Source of the DNA: Trichodesmium sp. MAG_R02
Lineage (GTDB): Bacteria > Cyanobacteriota > Cyanobacteriia > Cyanobacteriales > Microcoleaceae
Reading direction: 5' to 3'
Assembly (NCBI GenBank): GCA_023356605.1
Contig: JAKQYE010000034.1
Span: 1-35,879 of the forward strand
DNA: 35,879 nucleotides
Shown here: positions 9,255 through 18,120 of the stretch, piece after piece
Numbering within the stretch: the stretch's first letter is position 1
How the letters are laid out: every line of letters begins with the position of its first letter
Notes under the pieces: model-generated
What the model was told of the DNA's origin: nothing
The model's database searches: none
What the model saw: the letters and a program-made list of their open reading frames with translations, nothing else
Position numbers and translations under genes: made by a program

Positions 9255-9392
9255 ACGCACTACTTGAAAAACTAAGAAAAATTAATTTATGCGAACAACA
9301 GAAATGTAGTTCCTCCTGTATGTTATGCTGCCAAAAGAAATCCCTGGTTTGCCCAAAATATTCATGCCACTAATTTTTTGTGTTCTATAGAA

Positions 9393-9628
9393 TTAATTTG
9401 TTTAATTTGTTGACTCAAAATAGTAATGATAATTCATGTATCTTTCTGTACTACATGCGGGAAGTGCGGAATGTGGGTAGTATATAATCTAGGGCAAAGA
9501 GAACTGAGAAAAACTTTACTTTGAAGCAATAGTAAAGTGAGAAATTAATTTTGTTTAATTTTTTGGCTCAAAATAGTAATGATAATTCATGTATCTTTTT
9601 GTACTACATGCCGGAAGTGCGGAATGTG
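9393..9628. repeat. Duplicated IS1634 right ends
   Basis: Two near-identical blocks, 9393-9477 and 9545-9628, both end in GTGCGGAATGTGGG, the IS terminal repeat. Between them, 9480-9534 repeats the transposase tail found at 8970-9023. These are pieces of at least two overlapping IS copies. Confidence 0.75.
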
Positions 9629-9630
9629 GG

Positions 9631-10629
9631 ATTGAATTAATTTCAATTCATTCCCTCACTAATCACAGTCAAAAAAACTGGGAAATTTTCTATAAGGAAA
9701 AATCAACTGCTCTGTGGAGAAATCAGAATTTTACTACCCCAAATCAACTCAAAAGGAATAGATAAATTAGAAAAGTTAAATCGGGAAATATATCACGCTA
9801 GAAAAAATGAAAAAGTCGCGGTTATTGTCGAGAATATTCAAATTACTGAAATTTGAGAGGCCCAATCTGAATATATATGAGCGCTCTTTCTCCATTATGT
9901 TTATAGTATCATGTCAAGTTTTTTTATCAACCACTTTGAGGATATTTTTGATTGAGTTAATTTCAATTCATTCCCTCACTAATCACAGTCAAAAAAACTG
10001 GGAAATTTTCTGAGTGGGAAAAATCAACTACTAATCGGGAAAAGTCCGAATTTTACTACCCCAAATCAACTCAAAAGAAATAGATAAATTAGAAAAGTCA
10101 AATCGGGAAATACATCACTAGAGAAAAAAAGAAAAAGTTGCCGTTATTGCAGAGAATATTCAAATTACTGAAATTTGAGCGGCCATTTTTGATTCTATCT
10201 GAGCGCACCTTTTCCATTGTATTTATAGTATCATGTCAAGTTTTTTTAATCAACCATTTTGAGGATATTTTTGATTTGGTTAATTTCAATTTATTCCCTC
10301 ACCCATAACAGTCAAAAAAACTGGCAAATTTTCTGAGGGGGAAAAATCAACTGCTAATCGGGAAAAGTCAGATTTTTACTAGCAAAAATCAACTCAAAAG
10401 GAATAGATAAATTAGAAAAGTTAAATCGGGAAATACGTCACGATAGAAAAAATGAAAAAGTCGCCGTTATTGTCGAGAATATTCAAATTACTGAAATTTG
10501 AACTCAAAATACATCACGATAGAAAAAATGAAAAAGTTGCCGTTATTGCAGAGAATATTCAAATTACTGAAATCTGATCGGCCCAATTTGAATATATATG
10601 AGCGCCTCTTTTTCATTATGTTTATAGTA
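9631..10629. repeat. Three tandem ~320-bp repeat units
   Basis: Unit 1 is 9631-9950, unit 2 is 9951-10273 and unit 3 is 10274-10629. Each begins with a TTAATTTCAATTCATTCCCT-like word and carries ACAGTCAAAAAAACTGG, AATCAACTCAAAAG, GAGAATATTCAAATTACTGA and GAGCGC. Unit 3 contains an internal duplication of about 67 bases (from AATACGTCACGATAG onward), which makes it longer. Open frames inside are in different phases and contain no recognisable domain. The array starts exactly after an IS terminal repeat (9628) and ends at the broken transposase (10630). Confidence 0.85.
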
Positions 10630-10637
10630 AACTTTTT

Positions 10638-11135
10638 AATAACTAATAATCCTATCTCTATAAATAAATTTGTTAGTCCTAATTGATAGATATCATCCAT
10701 AACTCTACCTAGAGTCTCATCGTTTAAGTATTCACTATTTATACCTGTGCCTAATAATTTTTCTATAGCTTTGTCTTCAAAAAATTGACTAAATAAATAT
10801 AATGGACGCGAGACCATCCCTAACCAATTCAAAATTAAAGCTTTTATTACTTGTCCAGTAGCAATTTTTTCTCGATTATCTACTCCTAATTTTTGATTAA
10901 TTAGTTCCACTATTCCTATCTCGTCAATTAACCCTGCAATTATTCCTTTGTCTGGTCAAGATTTTCAACTGTTATTTTTTCTATTAAAGACATTTTTTTA
11001 TACTCAATAAGGATGCAATCATCAGTTTTATGATCTCACTTGAAGTGACTAAAGACCATAAGTAATTATACGTGAATTAAATAGATATTGTCTTGTAACC
11101 TCTCATAATACAATTCTGTTGTGCCGAATGTGGGG
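10638..11135 (-). pseudogene. IS1634-family transposase, N-terminal part with terminal repeat
   Basis: The minus-strand ATG at 10991-10993 gives MSLIEKITVENLDQTK. After one frameshift it reads GIIAGLIDEIGIVELINQKL, then KIATGQVIKALILNWLGMVS, RPLYLFSQFFEDKAIEKLLG and IEIGLLVIKKF, where homology stops. This is the DUF4277-type N-terminal domain of IS1634 transposases. The outer end GTGCCGAATGTGGGG (11121-11135) is the terminal repeat. The break point coincides with the start of the C-terminal part at 7703, and 34 bases are shared in inverted orientation. Confidence 0.85.
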
Positions 11136-11136
11136 T

Positions 11137-11180
11137 TTAAGTACCATTAACTCCAATTATCTACTTATGGTGGTACTTAA
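11137..11180. other. Perfect 10-bp inverted repeat beside the IS end
   Basis: TTAAGTACCA (11137-11146) is mirrored by TGGTACTTAA (11171-11180), with a 24-base loop. It abuts the IS terminal repeat. It could be an element end, a stem-loop target or chance. Confidence 0.45.
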
Positions 11181-11226
11181 CCCTCAATTTCAGGGCTTTG
11201 GCGATCGCTGTATTTATCTAAAATAG

Positions 11227-11631
11227 TAGGCAGTAGAGCTATATGGAGATGGTAGAGATGATATTGTTGGTTTTGGTTCTAATGCAGTTTATGTTTCTTT
11301 AGGCCAAACTGATGGTACTTTTGCTCCCCATCAAACAGCCTATAGCAATAATTTTACGGTAAATAAAGGGGGTTGGGTAAGTCAAGATAAATATCCTCGC
11401 CATGTAGCAGATGTAAATGGAGATGGTAGAGCTGATATTGTTGGTTTTGGTTCTAATGCAGTTTATGTTTCTTTAAGCGAATTACCCTATGTAGGTGACA
11501 ATAATGACCTCCTAAATGGAGGTTTGGACCACGACCGACTCTATGGAGGCAATGGTAACGACATCTTTTAGGGTGGTGCGGGAGACGATAGGTTGAACGG
11601 GGGTCTGGGCGAGGAAGTACAACCTCTGTAA
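11227..11631 (+). pseudogene. Fragment of a secreted FG-GAP/VCBS and RTX calcium-binding protein
   Basis: A frame without a start encodes two FG-GAP-like repeats (DGRxDIVGFGSNAVYVSL, 58 codons apart and almost identical in DNA). Glycine-rich RTX nonapeptides follow: GGLDHDRLYGGNGNDIF, a TAG at 11569, then GGAGDDRLNGGLGEE. Such modules are found in large secreted calcium-binding proteins (hemolysin-type exoproteins). The in-frame stop in the middle of the nonapeptide run, the missing N-terminus with its secretion-independent domains and the close TAA at 11629 show a dead fragment. An IS5-type element lies about 110 bases downstream. Confidence 0.75.
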
Positions 11632-11741
11632 TCCTTGCCCGATAAGCATTACCTTGGCTTAGGCCTAAGTAGAGATATGCTCTTAGGGCTAAATACGAAC
11701 TTTAATTATAATTATTCGACTGGATATGATATTACTCTATT

Positions 11742-12876
11742 AGACATCTCCAAAAATTCTCAAGCACTTACTGTAACTATCTTTTAGGGAGCGATCGCTA
11801 AATCCTCCAGATAGTCATTTTTTACGCACTTTAGAGTATTAGAGATAATTCTTGTTAATTATTCACCATCTTTATCCAGTTTTTTCTTGTTTTCTTTTTC
11901 GTCAAAAGCCATGATTTATACTAATAAAAATGCTCCTATTCTTAATCTTACTAAACCACATATTGTTAAAATTACTTTTTCATAATTACTGTCTTTTAAT
12001 CTGAATCTTTCTCGTGCCAGTCCAAATATTTTTATTAGCCTTATTATATGCTCTACAAATATTCTTTTTTGGGCTTTTTTCTTATGATCTTCTTTGACTT
12101 CTGCTGGCAATTCTTGCTTTCTCGGCTTTTTTTTTGTATTGTAGTTCTCTCGGCTCCTTGATATCCTTTATCTCCCTGAAATTTTTGTTTTTTATCAAAT
12201 TTTGAAAGTTGTTTTATGAGTAAATTTACATCGCTTTCTGGTCCTCTTTCTCCCACAATTACATCTACTATTTCTGTCCCCTTTTCTGTAGTTATTATCT
12301 GGTTTTTTAATGTATGACTTTTCTTTTTTCCAGAGTAATATTTTTTCTGTTTCTTATCGTCATCTGGCCTATATATACTCTGTTCTGTAGTATCTACAAT
12401 TAATTCAAGTTCAGTTAAAATTTCTTGTATCCAAAAATATTCATCTTCTTTTTCTCGGAATTGTTCAAATAAACTACAAGGTAATAAATCTTGTAATATG
12501 TCTATCCAATAATGAAAAATATTATTTGCTGTTGACTCACTTACACCAAAAGATATTCCTAGTATGAGCAAATGTGGGCATATGACGTAAATAGCATAAA
12601 GTTAAGATGATTTCTTCCTCGACTTTTAAGGTTTTTTTTCTGCCTCCTCCTGCCTTAATTAATCTTTTTTCTTTACTGGCGATCGCCTGTCTTTTTTTTC
12701 TTCAATTTTTTGAGTATTTTCTATTAATTTTATGAGTTGTTTATCTGTAATACCAATAATCCTTTTTGTTTCTCTTGGATGATTATAAAGATATTCTAAT
12801 ACATTATTCATTTGGGGACACCGTATATATAATTTATCACTAGAATTTTACCTTAATTTTTATTTTGGAGATGTCT
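11742..12876 (-). mobile_element. IS5-type insertion sequence (1135 bp) with terminal repeats
   Basis: Perfect 14-base terminal inverted repeats AGACATCTCCAAAA (11742-11755) and TTTTGGAGATGTCT (12863-12876) bound a single transposase gene on the minus strand. ATT on both sides may be a 3-base target duplication. The transposase is frameshifted (next entry), so this copy is non-autonomous. Confidence 0.88.
11916..12811 (-). pseudogene. IS5-family transposase (DDE_Tnp_4 type), frameshifted
   Basis: From the ATG at 12811 the protein opens MNNVLEYLYNHPRETKRIIG. It shifts frame near KKKDRRSPVKKK to read LIKAGGGRKKTLKVEEEIIL and LCYLRHMPTF. It shifts again to LGISFGVSESTANNIFHYWI and a long piece with the first catalytic aspartate (LELIVDTTEQSIYRP), the second (KFQGDKGYQGAE), and a final shifted piece LPAEVKEDHKKKAQKRIFVE HIIRLIKIFGLARERFRLKD with the glutamate. 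At least three frame changes are needed, so the enzyme is inactive unless heavily frameshifted. HTH_Tnp_4 plus DDE_Tnp_4 architecture is inferred from these motifs. Confidence 0.85.
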
Positions 12877-13061
12877 ATTATAAAAAGTTTCTTAACAGCT
12901 TTCTTGCTACTGTCTGTACATCTGGTACACAAGCAAACTTTTGAGATGTTAAGGTTCGGAGTTTTCTTGTTGGCAATATCTCATACTTTCTGGACTTTTT
13001 TATCTTTACCTATTTTTTAATGTGGTTCACTGACCTGAAAACTGCTATACAACATTACAAG

Positions 13062-14339
13062 TCAAATCATCTTTTTAGCTTTAGCTTGAATCAATAAATC
13101 TGAATCATTAACAAGTAACTCAGCAACCTGACTATTTCCTAACTGTTTGAATGCCAACAAACAAGCATATTTCAAGTCAAAAATTCTTGTATTACTTATA
13201 CTTTCTCTGAGCAAAGGTATCGCCCGCTCATCTCCCAAATTTGCCAGAGCCAGTGCAGCAGCCCCACGAGATTTCTGAAACTGAGGTGCTGTGTTGTTTA
13301 GCGCTTCTACCAATAAATCATAAGCATCAACATATTTAAGCCAACCTAAAAGTTTAACTACATGATAGTGAGCGCCATAATCATTATGAGCGCTTTCAGC
13401 AAAAGTTGCCATTAATGCTGCACCTGCAACTTCTGGATTAACTTCTTGTAAAAGAGTTTTGCTAGCTAAATAACACCTACCAAAATCTGTACTATATAAC
13501 TCCTTAATCACAAATTCTAAAGTAGGAGTTTGGTCATATTCATGAACTAACTCTAAATCACTAGGATGGTCCCGAATAACTGAATCCAAAAAAGGTTCGA
13601 TTTCAGCAAAATTAATCTTAGCTGTGGGAATACCTTTTTCAGCTAAGAGTCTAATTCCCCGGAGACGAAAAACCACCGAAATAGGGGATTTAGCAATATT
13701 CGGAATAGACTTATAATATTTAACATCAATCAGGTCTTGAATACAGCCTCGTCTAGCATTAACATTAGAATGCTGTAAAAATTCCACTACCTTTGCCATT
13801 TGTGAGTAGTCCCCCGTTAAACGACAAATAGTAGCGATCGCTGCACTAGCAATAGGTTCATCATCAGATCCTGTAAACTGCTGAATTTTGCTAATTGCAG
13901 GTTTATAGTTAAATTTTCCTAATACCTGAATAATTAAACGATAACTTTGACCAGGTTTTTCCAATAACTGAGCAATTTCTGCAAGAATTTCTTGGTCTTG
14001 AGTTCCTATTTCACCAATTGCCCATACAGCGTTTTCTACAGTGTAGCAGTCTCCATCACCCAAACAAGCTTTAATTATGGGCAAAGCTGATGTCACATTT
14101 AAACGTCCTAATGTTTCGATCGCTTTACGTCTAGCAATTTTGTGTTCTAAAACAGGGTTTGTATCTTGTATGGTTTTGATTAAGGCATTAATAGAGCGTT
14201 CGCTAGGAAAATTAACTAAATGACTTGCTGCAATATAACGATCTGATTTATCTTCTAATTCTTCTAGAGGGGCTTCTAACAAAGCAATTGCTTTTTCTTC
14301 AGTTAATCCAGGAAAAATATTAAAAAAACGCTTATCCAT
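13062..14339 (-). CDS. cpeY: CpeY: phycoerythrobilin lyase subunit (E/F type, HEAT repeats)
   Basis: CpeY, assisted by CpeZ, attaches phycoerythrobilin to Cys82 of the phycoerythrin alpha subunit (shown in Fremyella). The 425-residue protein opens MDKRFFNIFPGLTEEKAIAL and has the CpeY hallmarks DRYIAASHLVNFPSERSINA and KIARRKAIETLGRLNV. Helical HEAT/PBS-lyase repeats continue through ENAVWAIGEIGTQD, NVNARRGCIQDLID and KSRGAAALALANLGDERAIP. The length agrees with known CpeY (about 430). It is transcribed away from the linkers and cpeBA. psaK follows upstream on the same strand but about 550 bases away, so they are unlikely to be co-transcribed. A decayed paralogue is present at 23676-24543. 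Confidence 0.9.
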   Translation of the reverse strand: MDKRFFNIFPGLTEEKAIALLEAPLEELEDKSDRYIAASHLVNFPSERSINALIKTIQDTNPVLEHKIARRKAIETLGRLNVTSALPIIKACLGDGDCYTVENAVWAIGEIGTQDQEILAEIAQLLEKPGQSYRLIIQVLGKFNYKPAISKIQQFTGSDDEPIASAAIATICRLTGDYSQMAKVVEFLQHSNVNARRGCIQDLIDVKYYKSIPNIAKSPISVVFRLRGIRLLAEKGIPTAKINFAEIEPFLDSVIRDHPSDLELVHEYDQTPTLEFVIKELYSTDFGRCYLASKTLLQEVNPEVAGAALMATFAESAHNDYGAHYHVVKLLGWLKYVDAYDLLVEALNNTAPQFQKSRGAAALALANLGDERAIPLLRESISNTRIFDLKYACLLAFKQLGNSQVAELLVNDSDLLIQAKAKKMI

Positions 14340-14758
14340 TTTCTTGTGGTTTTAATTACAATCAAAAATTCATTTCTTGAATAGATCATATATAGCAATA
14401 TTATTTCAGTTGTGAGATATTGTCTTCTTGTAAAGAACAGGGAATTATAGAAAAGAAAGAAAAAACTATATCTTATGAATATAATAACCCCTATCTTCTA
14501 GACATTTAAATAACAGTCCAATTCTCACATCTAATTTCTGATTGCTATAGCAATTGGGAACATAAACAATTACTAAAAGTTTAGTAGAGAAATTCCTAGG
14601 AATTCTTCTACTATTTTTCAACAAATTTAAAAAATATATATTAGAGTTGTTGGAGATTTTGGCTATAATTGTGCATTAATATTGATTACCTAACTATTAA
14701 CTGAAAAGCATTTATATTTAGTTAAATTTAGGTTTGATAGCTCGATGCACCAAAGCCA
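14340..14758. other. AT-rich intergenic interval
   Basis: No gene or clear terminator was recognised between cpeY and the family C element. Confidence 0.4.
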
Positions 14759-14851
14759 TACAGGACTTACCCAAAAACACTAATTGTAGTATAAATATCT
14801 GAATAATTACCAAAAATACACTACGTATAGCAGAACTGCCTAAGTCCTGTA
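14759..14851. mobile_element. ~90-bp inverted-repeat element (family C), copy 1
   Basis: Ends CAGGACTTACCCA and (reverse complement of the right end) CAGGACTTAGGCA, with TA on each side. The interior ACTAATTGTAGTATAAATAT and AAAAATACACTACGTATAGC matches the copy at 26687-26775. Confidence 0.75.
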
Positions 14852-14887
14852 AATGTTGGTAGGAGACCCTACATCTATTTCAGTAAG

Positions 14888-15151
14888 TTAGAGAATACCT
14901 ATATTTGCCAACCCTAGAATAACACCAAATCCAATTACATGGCCTAAACTAGTAGTTGCTAATAGTGCAGGATACCCCATTCCACCAAACATTTGTGACA
15001 TGGGTAATGCAGGTCCAGCATCAGGGGTGGCAATAGCGAACTTACCCACGGCGATCGCTAATACATTGCAAATAATCATAACCATTCCCACTAGAGGACT
15101 CCATTCAGGGGTATGGGGAACAGCAGTAGCCAGTGTCATTAAATGAATCAC
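14888..15151 (-). CDS. psaK: Photosystem I reaction centre subunit PsaK
   Basis: A peripheral two-helix membrane subunit of photosystem I that binds chlorophyll and carotenoid and sits at the trimer edge. The 87-residue product has the N-terminal stretch PHTPEWSPLVG, a first helix (about residues 20-40, VGMVMIICNVLAIAVGKFAI), the loop DAGPALPMSQMFGGMGYPAL, and a second helix rich in Gly and Leu (LLATTSLGHVIGFGVILGL). Length and GYPALLATTSLGH match PsaK. The GTG at 15151 is preferred because an AG-rich ribosome site (GAGAGAGA) lies 6-14 bases upstream; an in-frame ATG at 15139 would remove four residues. It stands alone inside the phycoerythrin region. Confidence 0.93.
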   Translation of the reverse strand: MIHLMTLATAVPHTPEWSPLVGMVMIICNVLAIAVGKFAIATPDAGPALPMSQMFGGMGYPALLATTSLGHVIGFGVILGLANIGIL

Positions 15152-15283
15152 GTTATTTCTCTCTCTCTGGATTAAAACAGTAATTAAAACCGGACAAACT
15201 GAATTTTTTTGTGAATGTTTTAAATCTTTTTAATATAGGAATATTAAAAAGAACTTGTCGTCAGAAATATCCTTATTTTTAAT

Positions 15284-15312
15284 ACCCCTCAGGCCAAAGC
15301 CAAAGGGGTTAA
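15284..15312. other. Stem-loop upstream of psaK
   Basis: CCCCT (15286) pairs with AGGGG (15306), with an inner GGC/GCC pairing around CAAA. It lies about 130 bases before the psaK start; it could be a leader structure or an old terminator. Confidence 0.3.
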
Positions 15313-16011
15313 TCATTAAAATAATATTTTCTGCAAATTTGTCAATCAAAAAAGTAGGAAAAGCAATAAAAATTAACTCTACAGTTTTTCTATATTACTT
15401 CGTGAAGTTTTATTAATTTGTTTCTCAGAAATTCTCCACAAAACTATTAAGCTAATATGCATTTAAAATGCGTATTAGTAAGAGAGAATTTAGAACTTAG
15501 AATTCAGAAGGGTTTTCTCAAGGGAAGCATACAATCAATTTGTCATTTAAATGCACAAAAGCTTATAAAAAATTCCCTAGCTATTTATAACAAACATTTA
15601 TCAAGTTTGGTATTATAACCAATAACCAAAGACAAAAAGATTGGTCTTTATGTCGGACTGGTTACTACTAGGGTATAAAGTTCGTCCAATATATCAACCA
15701 AAAACTAAGTGAATTAAAAGGCTAGCTACTCAAGTCTAATAATACCGATTTCACAAACTTAAGCTACAACGAAATCCCTTTTTCTGGCCAATAGTATTCC
15801 ATAAATCATCAAATCTTTTGAGTCCACTTTTCAAAGCATGGCGGTAAGGCAGACAAGGTTGTTTTTTCATCAGCTAGCACTTTTAGCTACAAATTAGACT
15901 GTATAACAATCTCAGCCTATTTTACTGTATTTTTTTTCTGAAAGTCCAGATAATCCCATAATTGAGATATAATATTCAGCTACAAAAACTGCCAACTAAT
16001 AGACGGGAAAA
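15313..16011. other. Intergenic region upstream of the ankyrin-HEAT pair
   Basis: No gene is supported in about 700 bases. A TATAAT at 15968-15973, about 40 bases before the ankyrin ATG, is a possible -10 box; no matching -35 is evident. Confidence 0.35.
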
Positions 16012-16485
16012 ATGGATACTAATGATAAATTGATAGAAGCAGCTAAAAACGGTCAAGTAGATCTAGTAGAAGCTTTGCTTGCCCAAGTTGATGATATTAA
16101 CGCCAAAGACAACCTCTTCGCCAGGACAGCCTTAATGTGGGCGGCTCGACAAGGAGAAAGTGCCATCGTTAAAATTCTGCTTGATCTTGGAGCAGATATT
16201 AATGCTGCTGATAAATATGGTGTTACAGCCTTACAAGCATCCGCCTCTGGTGGTCATACTGCAACAGTTAAAACTCTTCTTGAATATGGAGCAAATATTA
16301 ATGTCCAAGATGGTCGAGGATGGACTGCTTTAATGATGGCTATTGCCCATAATCATCCTGACGCAGCGCAAATATTGCTAAAAAACCAAGCTCAAAAGGA
16401 TATTCAGGAAGAGAATGGTCTGACGGCATTGATTATGGCTCAAAAATACAATAATTCAGATATGGTAAAATTACTAGAATCTTGA
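16012..16485 (+). CDS. Short ankyrin-repeat protein in the phycoerythrin region
   Basis: A 157-residue protein made almost wholly of about four to five ankyrin repeats (each TALxxAxxxGxxxIVKxLLxxGADIN): ARTALMWAARQGESAIVKIL, VTALQASASGGHTATVKTLL, WTALMMAIAHNHPDAAQILL and LTALIMAQKYNNSDMVKLL. It has no signal peptide, membrane helix or enzymatic domain, so it probably acts in the cytoplasm by binding another protein. Only 25 bases separate its stop from the downstream HEAT-repeat gene on the same strand, which argues for an operon. The pairing with a lyase-clan protein suggests a role in phycobiliprotein maturation or rod assembly (inference). I know of no assigned function for this family. 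Confidence 0.85.
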   Translation: MDTNDKLIEAAKNGQVDLVEALLAQVDDINAKDNLFARTALMWAARQGESAIVKILLDLGADINAADKYGVTALQASASGGHTATVKTLLEYGANINVQDGRGWTALMMAIAHNHPDAAQILLKNQAQKDIQEENGLTALIMAQKYNNSDMVKLLES

Positions 16486-16510
16486 TTTATTTATTTATTA
16501 TTAATTTTTC

Positions 16511-17368
16511 ATGGTCAATATTTCTGAGGAATTACCAGACCCCATAGAAACTGAACTATTATTAGAAGAAATTAACAAACAACTCGCTGAAAAAACATTC
16601 AACTCACAAGACTCTAAGCTATTGCAAAAAATGGTAGAAGCCTTGGCAGATAAGCGAGGTATGATTCGATTAGGTTTTGTTGAGGCTTTTGGTCAAATTG
16701 GCAAACCAATAACTCCTTTTTTATTAGAAGCACTAGCTAATCATCCTAATCCAGTTGTGAGGCGCTCGGCAGGAAAAGGATTAGCTAAAATTCAAGAGCC
16801 ACACTCTATTCCTACTTTAATTAATGCACTATTGAATGATGAGGATATAGTAGTTAAAAGTTCATCCGCAGGAGCATTAGCTAAAATGGGTGCCCACGCC
16901 GTTAAACCTTTATTAGAAATTATAGAAGGAGATTATCCTAGTATATCTAAGGGGCAAGCTAGTTGGGCATTAGGATTTATTGGGGAAGAAGGGATAGAAG
17001 AATTATTGTTAGTATACCAATCAGATAACAAAGATGTCCGCCTTGGTGTGGTAGGAGCATTAGGGAGAATAGCAGAAAGTAGATGGGATGAAAGTTTAGA
17101 GCAAGTTCTCTTTTCTGCCCTTGAGGATCAAGATTTGGAAGTCCGTCTCGAAGCGATCGCAACTTTAAGTAGAATACCTCCAGCATTGGCACTAACACAA
17201 CTTATTCCTATGCTAGATGAATCTAATTTAGAATTATCAAGAGCAGCCTTTCTAGCATTAGGAAAATTAGGAGAAAAAGAAGCTTTACCTTATTTAGAAG
17301 CTAAATTAAAGGATAATCGACCAGGAATTTCAGAAGTTGCTAAAATTGCCATTTCTCAAATTAAATAA
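16511..17368 (+). CDS. HEAT-repeat protein of the phycobilin lyase E/F clan (IaiH-like)
   Basis: Encodes 285 residues of helical HEAT/PBS-lyase repeats: KRGMIRLGFVEAFGQIGKPI, NPVVRRSAGKGLAKI, VVKSSSAGALAKMGAHAV, GQASWALGFIGEEGIEELLL and DVRLGVVGALGRIAE, ending LGEKEALPYLEAKL. The order and the MIRLGFVEAFGQIG and RRSAGKGLAKI blocks resemble IaiH-type proteins found near phycoerythrin genes in marine Synechococcus, more than CpcE or CpcF. That assignment is from memory of the family and not certain; CpeF/MpeV, another clan member of similar length, is the main alternative. It follows the ankyrin gene by 25 bases and likely shares its transcript. Proposed role: bilin lyase or chaperone for phycoerythrin. 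Confidence 0.75.
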   Translation: MVNISEELPDPIETELLLEEINKQLAEKTFNSQDSKLLQKMVEALADKRGMIRLGFVEAFGQIGKPITPFLLEALANHPNPVVRRSAGKGLAKIQEPHSIPTLINALLNDEDIVVKSSSAGALAKMGAHAVKPLLEIIEGDYPSISKGQASWALGFIGEEGIEELLLVYQSDNKDVRLGVVGALGRIAESRWDESLEQVLFSALEDQDLEVRLEAIATLSRIPPALALTQLIPMLDESNLELSRAAFLALGKLGEKEALPYLEAKLKDNRPGISEVAKIAISQIK

Positions 17369-17652
17369 TGTTAAGGATTTTATCAAAAAACTCTCCCCCT
17401 ACTCCCCAGGAGAAGACCCTAGGCTAAACTAAATAAGCCTTACATCCCCTATTGACCTGCTTGTGCCAAAGACTTGTGTTAAGTTTATTAGCTTCTAAGT
17501 TTAAAGCCACAGGCTCAGACTTAAGTTAATTTAAGATAAATACACAAATCATTGGCCAATAGACATCTCTGGAAACTAAGTTTTTACCCGGGTATTTCAA
17601 GGGTTTAAGATTGATTATCGGATATATCTAATTATTGAAAGCTCTTTTCTAG
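17369..17652. other. Convergent intergenic interval
   Basis: Lies between two converging genes. No clear intrinsic terminator is seen. TCTCCCCCTACTCCCCAGG (17390) is C-rich on the plus strand, and nothing else is recognisable. Confidence 0.35.
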
Positions 17653-18120
17653 CTATTTTTTCTTCCGTCTTTTTCCAGACCTCACTTTAGATTTGTTATT
17701 TGCTTGTGATTCTTCATTCAATGGGACATCAGTCTTAACTGGCTGGTTATTTGCTTGTGATTCTTCCTTCAATGGGACATCAGTTTTAACTGGCTGGTTA
17801 TTTGCTTGTGATTCTTCCTTCAATGGGACATCAGTTTTAACTGGCTGGTTATTTGCCTGTGATTCTTTCTTCAATGGGACATCAGTCTTAACTGGCTGGT
17901 TATTTGCTTGTGATTCTCCTAACAATGTAACGCTTACAACTTTTCCTCCTAAAGAATAAATCTCTCGCATTGCTTCATTCATACGGCTATGAGCAACTTT
18001 CTTTTTGTAAGTACTCACCCGTTTAACATCTTGACGACAGACTCCTGTAACCTCAATTACAAAAATACGATCATCATAATCACTCATTTGGGGAGTTCCA
18101 ATAGTTGTCATTTGTGTCAT
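17653..18120 (-). CDS. Small CpcD-domain protein with a 17-residue repeat tail
   Basis: Residues about 17-67 (RIFVIEVTGVCRQDVKRVST to MREIYSLGGKVVSVTLL) match the CpcD domain. It aligns with the C-termini of the two linkers next door, including the MNxxxRxIxxxGGKxVxxT core. Free CpcD domains are rod-capping linkers that end phycobilisome rods. After it come four copies of ESQANNQPVKTDVPLKE plus a partial fifth, then a basic end GKRRKKK. The tail is hydrophilic and probably disordered; I know of no rod cap with such a tail. The gene lies downstream of the two linkers on the same strand but 575 bases away, with a mobile element in between. Likely role: phycoerythrin rod cap or rod-membrane/rod-partner tether (inference). 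Confidence 0.78.
   Translation of the reverse strand: MTQMTTIGTPQMSDYDDRIFVIEVTGVCRQDVKRVSTYKKKVAHSRMNEAMREIYSLGGKVVSVTLLGESQANNQPVKTDVPLKKESQANNQPVKTDVPLKEESQANNQPVKTDVPLKEESQANNQPVKTDVPLNEESQANNKSKVRSGKRRKKK
17692..17918. repeat. In-frame 51-bp tandem repeat in the CpcD-domain gene
   Basis: Four and a part copies of a 51-base unit (17 codons), each containing AATGGGACATCAGT and TGGCTGGTTATTTGC on the plus strand. Copies differ at only a few bases, so the array is recent or homogenised; copy number could vary between strains. Confidence 0.9.

Larger units (their letters stand above)
7703..9300 (+). pseudogene. IS1634-family transposase, middle and C-terminal part, decayed
   Basis: Begins IEIGLLVIKKFKIDTSYAHLDSTSFHLHGEY, the catalytic aspartate region of IS1634 (IS4-group DDE) transposases, then PILITKGYSRDHRPDL. 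The frame is interrupted at 7889-8080 by a small element and resumes as DLKQCVLDLI, then SIMVCNSALLSLENIQLISK and WITRVPMT. Frameshifts follow; 8290-8859 carries a 189-codon open piece (GYKWLEQKVTYAGIKQRWLI, ERRTVAAGRFILATN) and the tail ERVETILFIMSLCLLVYNLGQ RELRKTLL is read at about 8920-9010. It has several stops and shifts and is clearly dead. The missing N-terminus lies on the minus strand at 10638-10993. Confidence 0.85.

Noticed and set aside
9807-10013. Open frames inside the 320-bp units (also 10498-10686)
   Set aside because: They are in different phases in different units and end at random stops, so they are by-products of the repeat.
17692-17918. CRISPR-like regular repeat
   Set aside because: The 51-base unit is contiguous with no spacers and keeps a reading frame.
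17693-17959. Plus-strand frame of FACDSSFNGTSVLTGWL repeats
   Set aside because: It is the antisense of the repeat tail of the CpcD-domain gene, which is supported by homology on the other strand.
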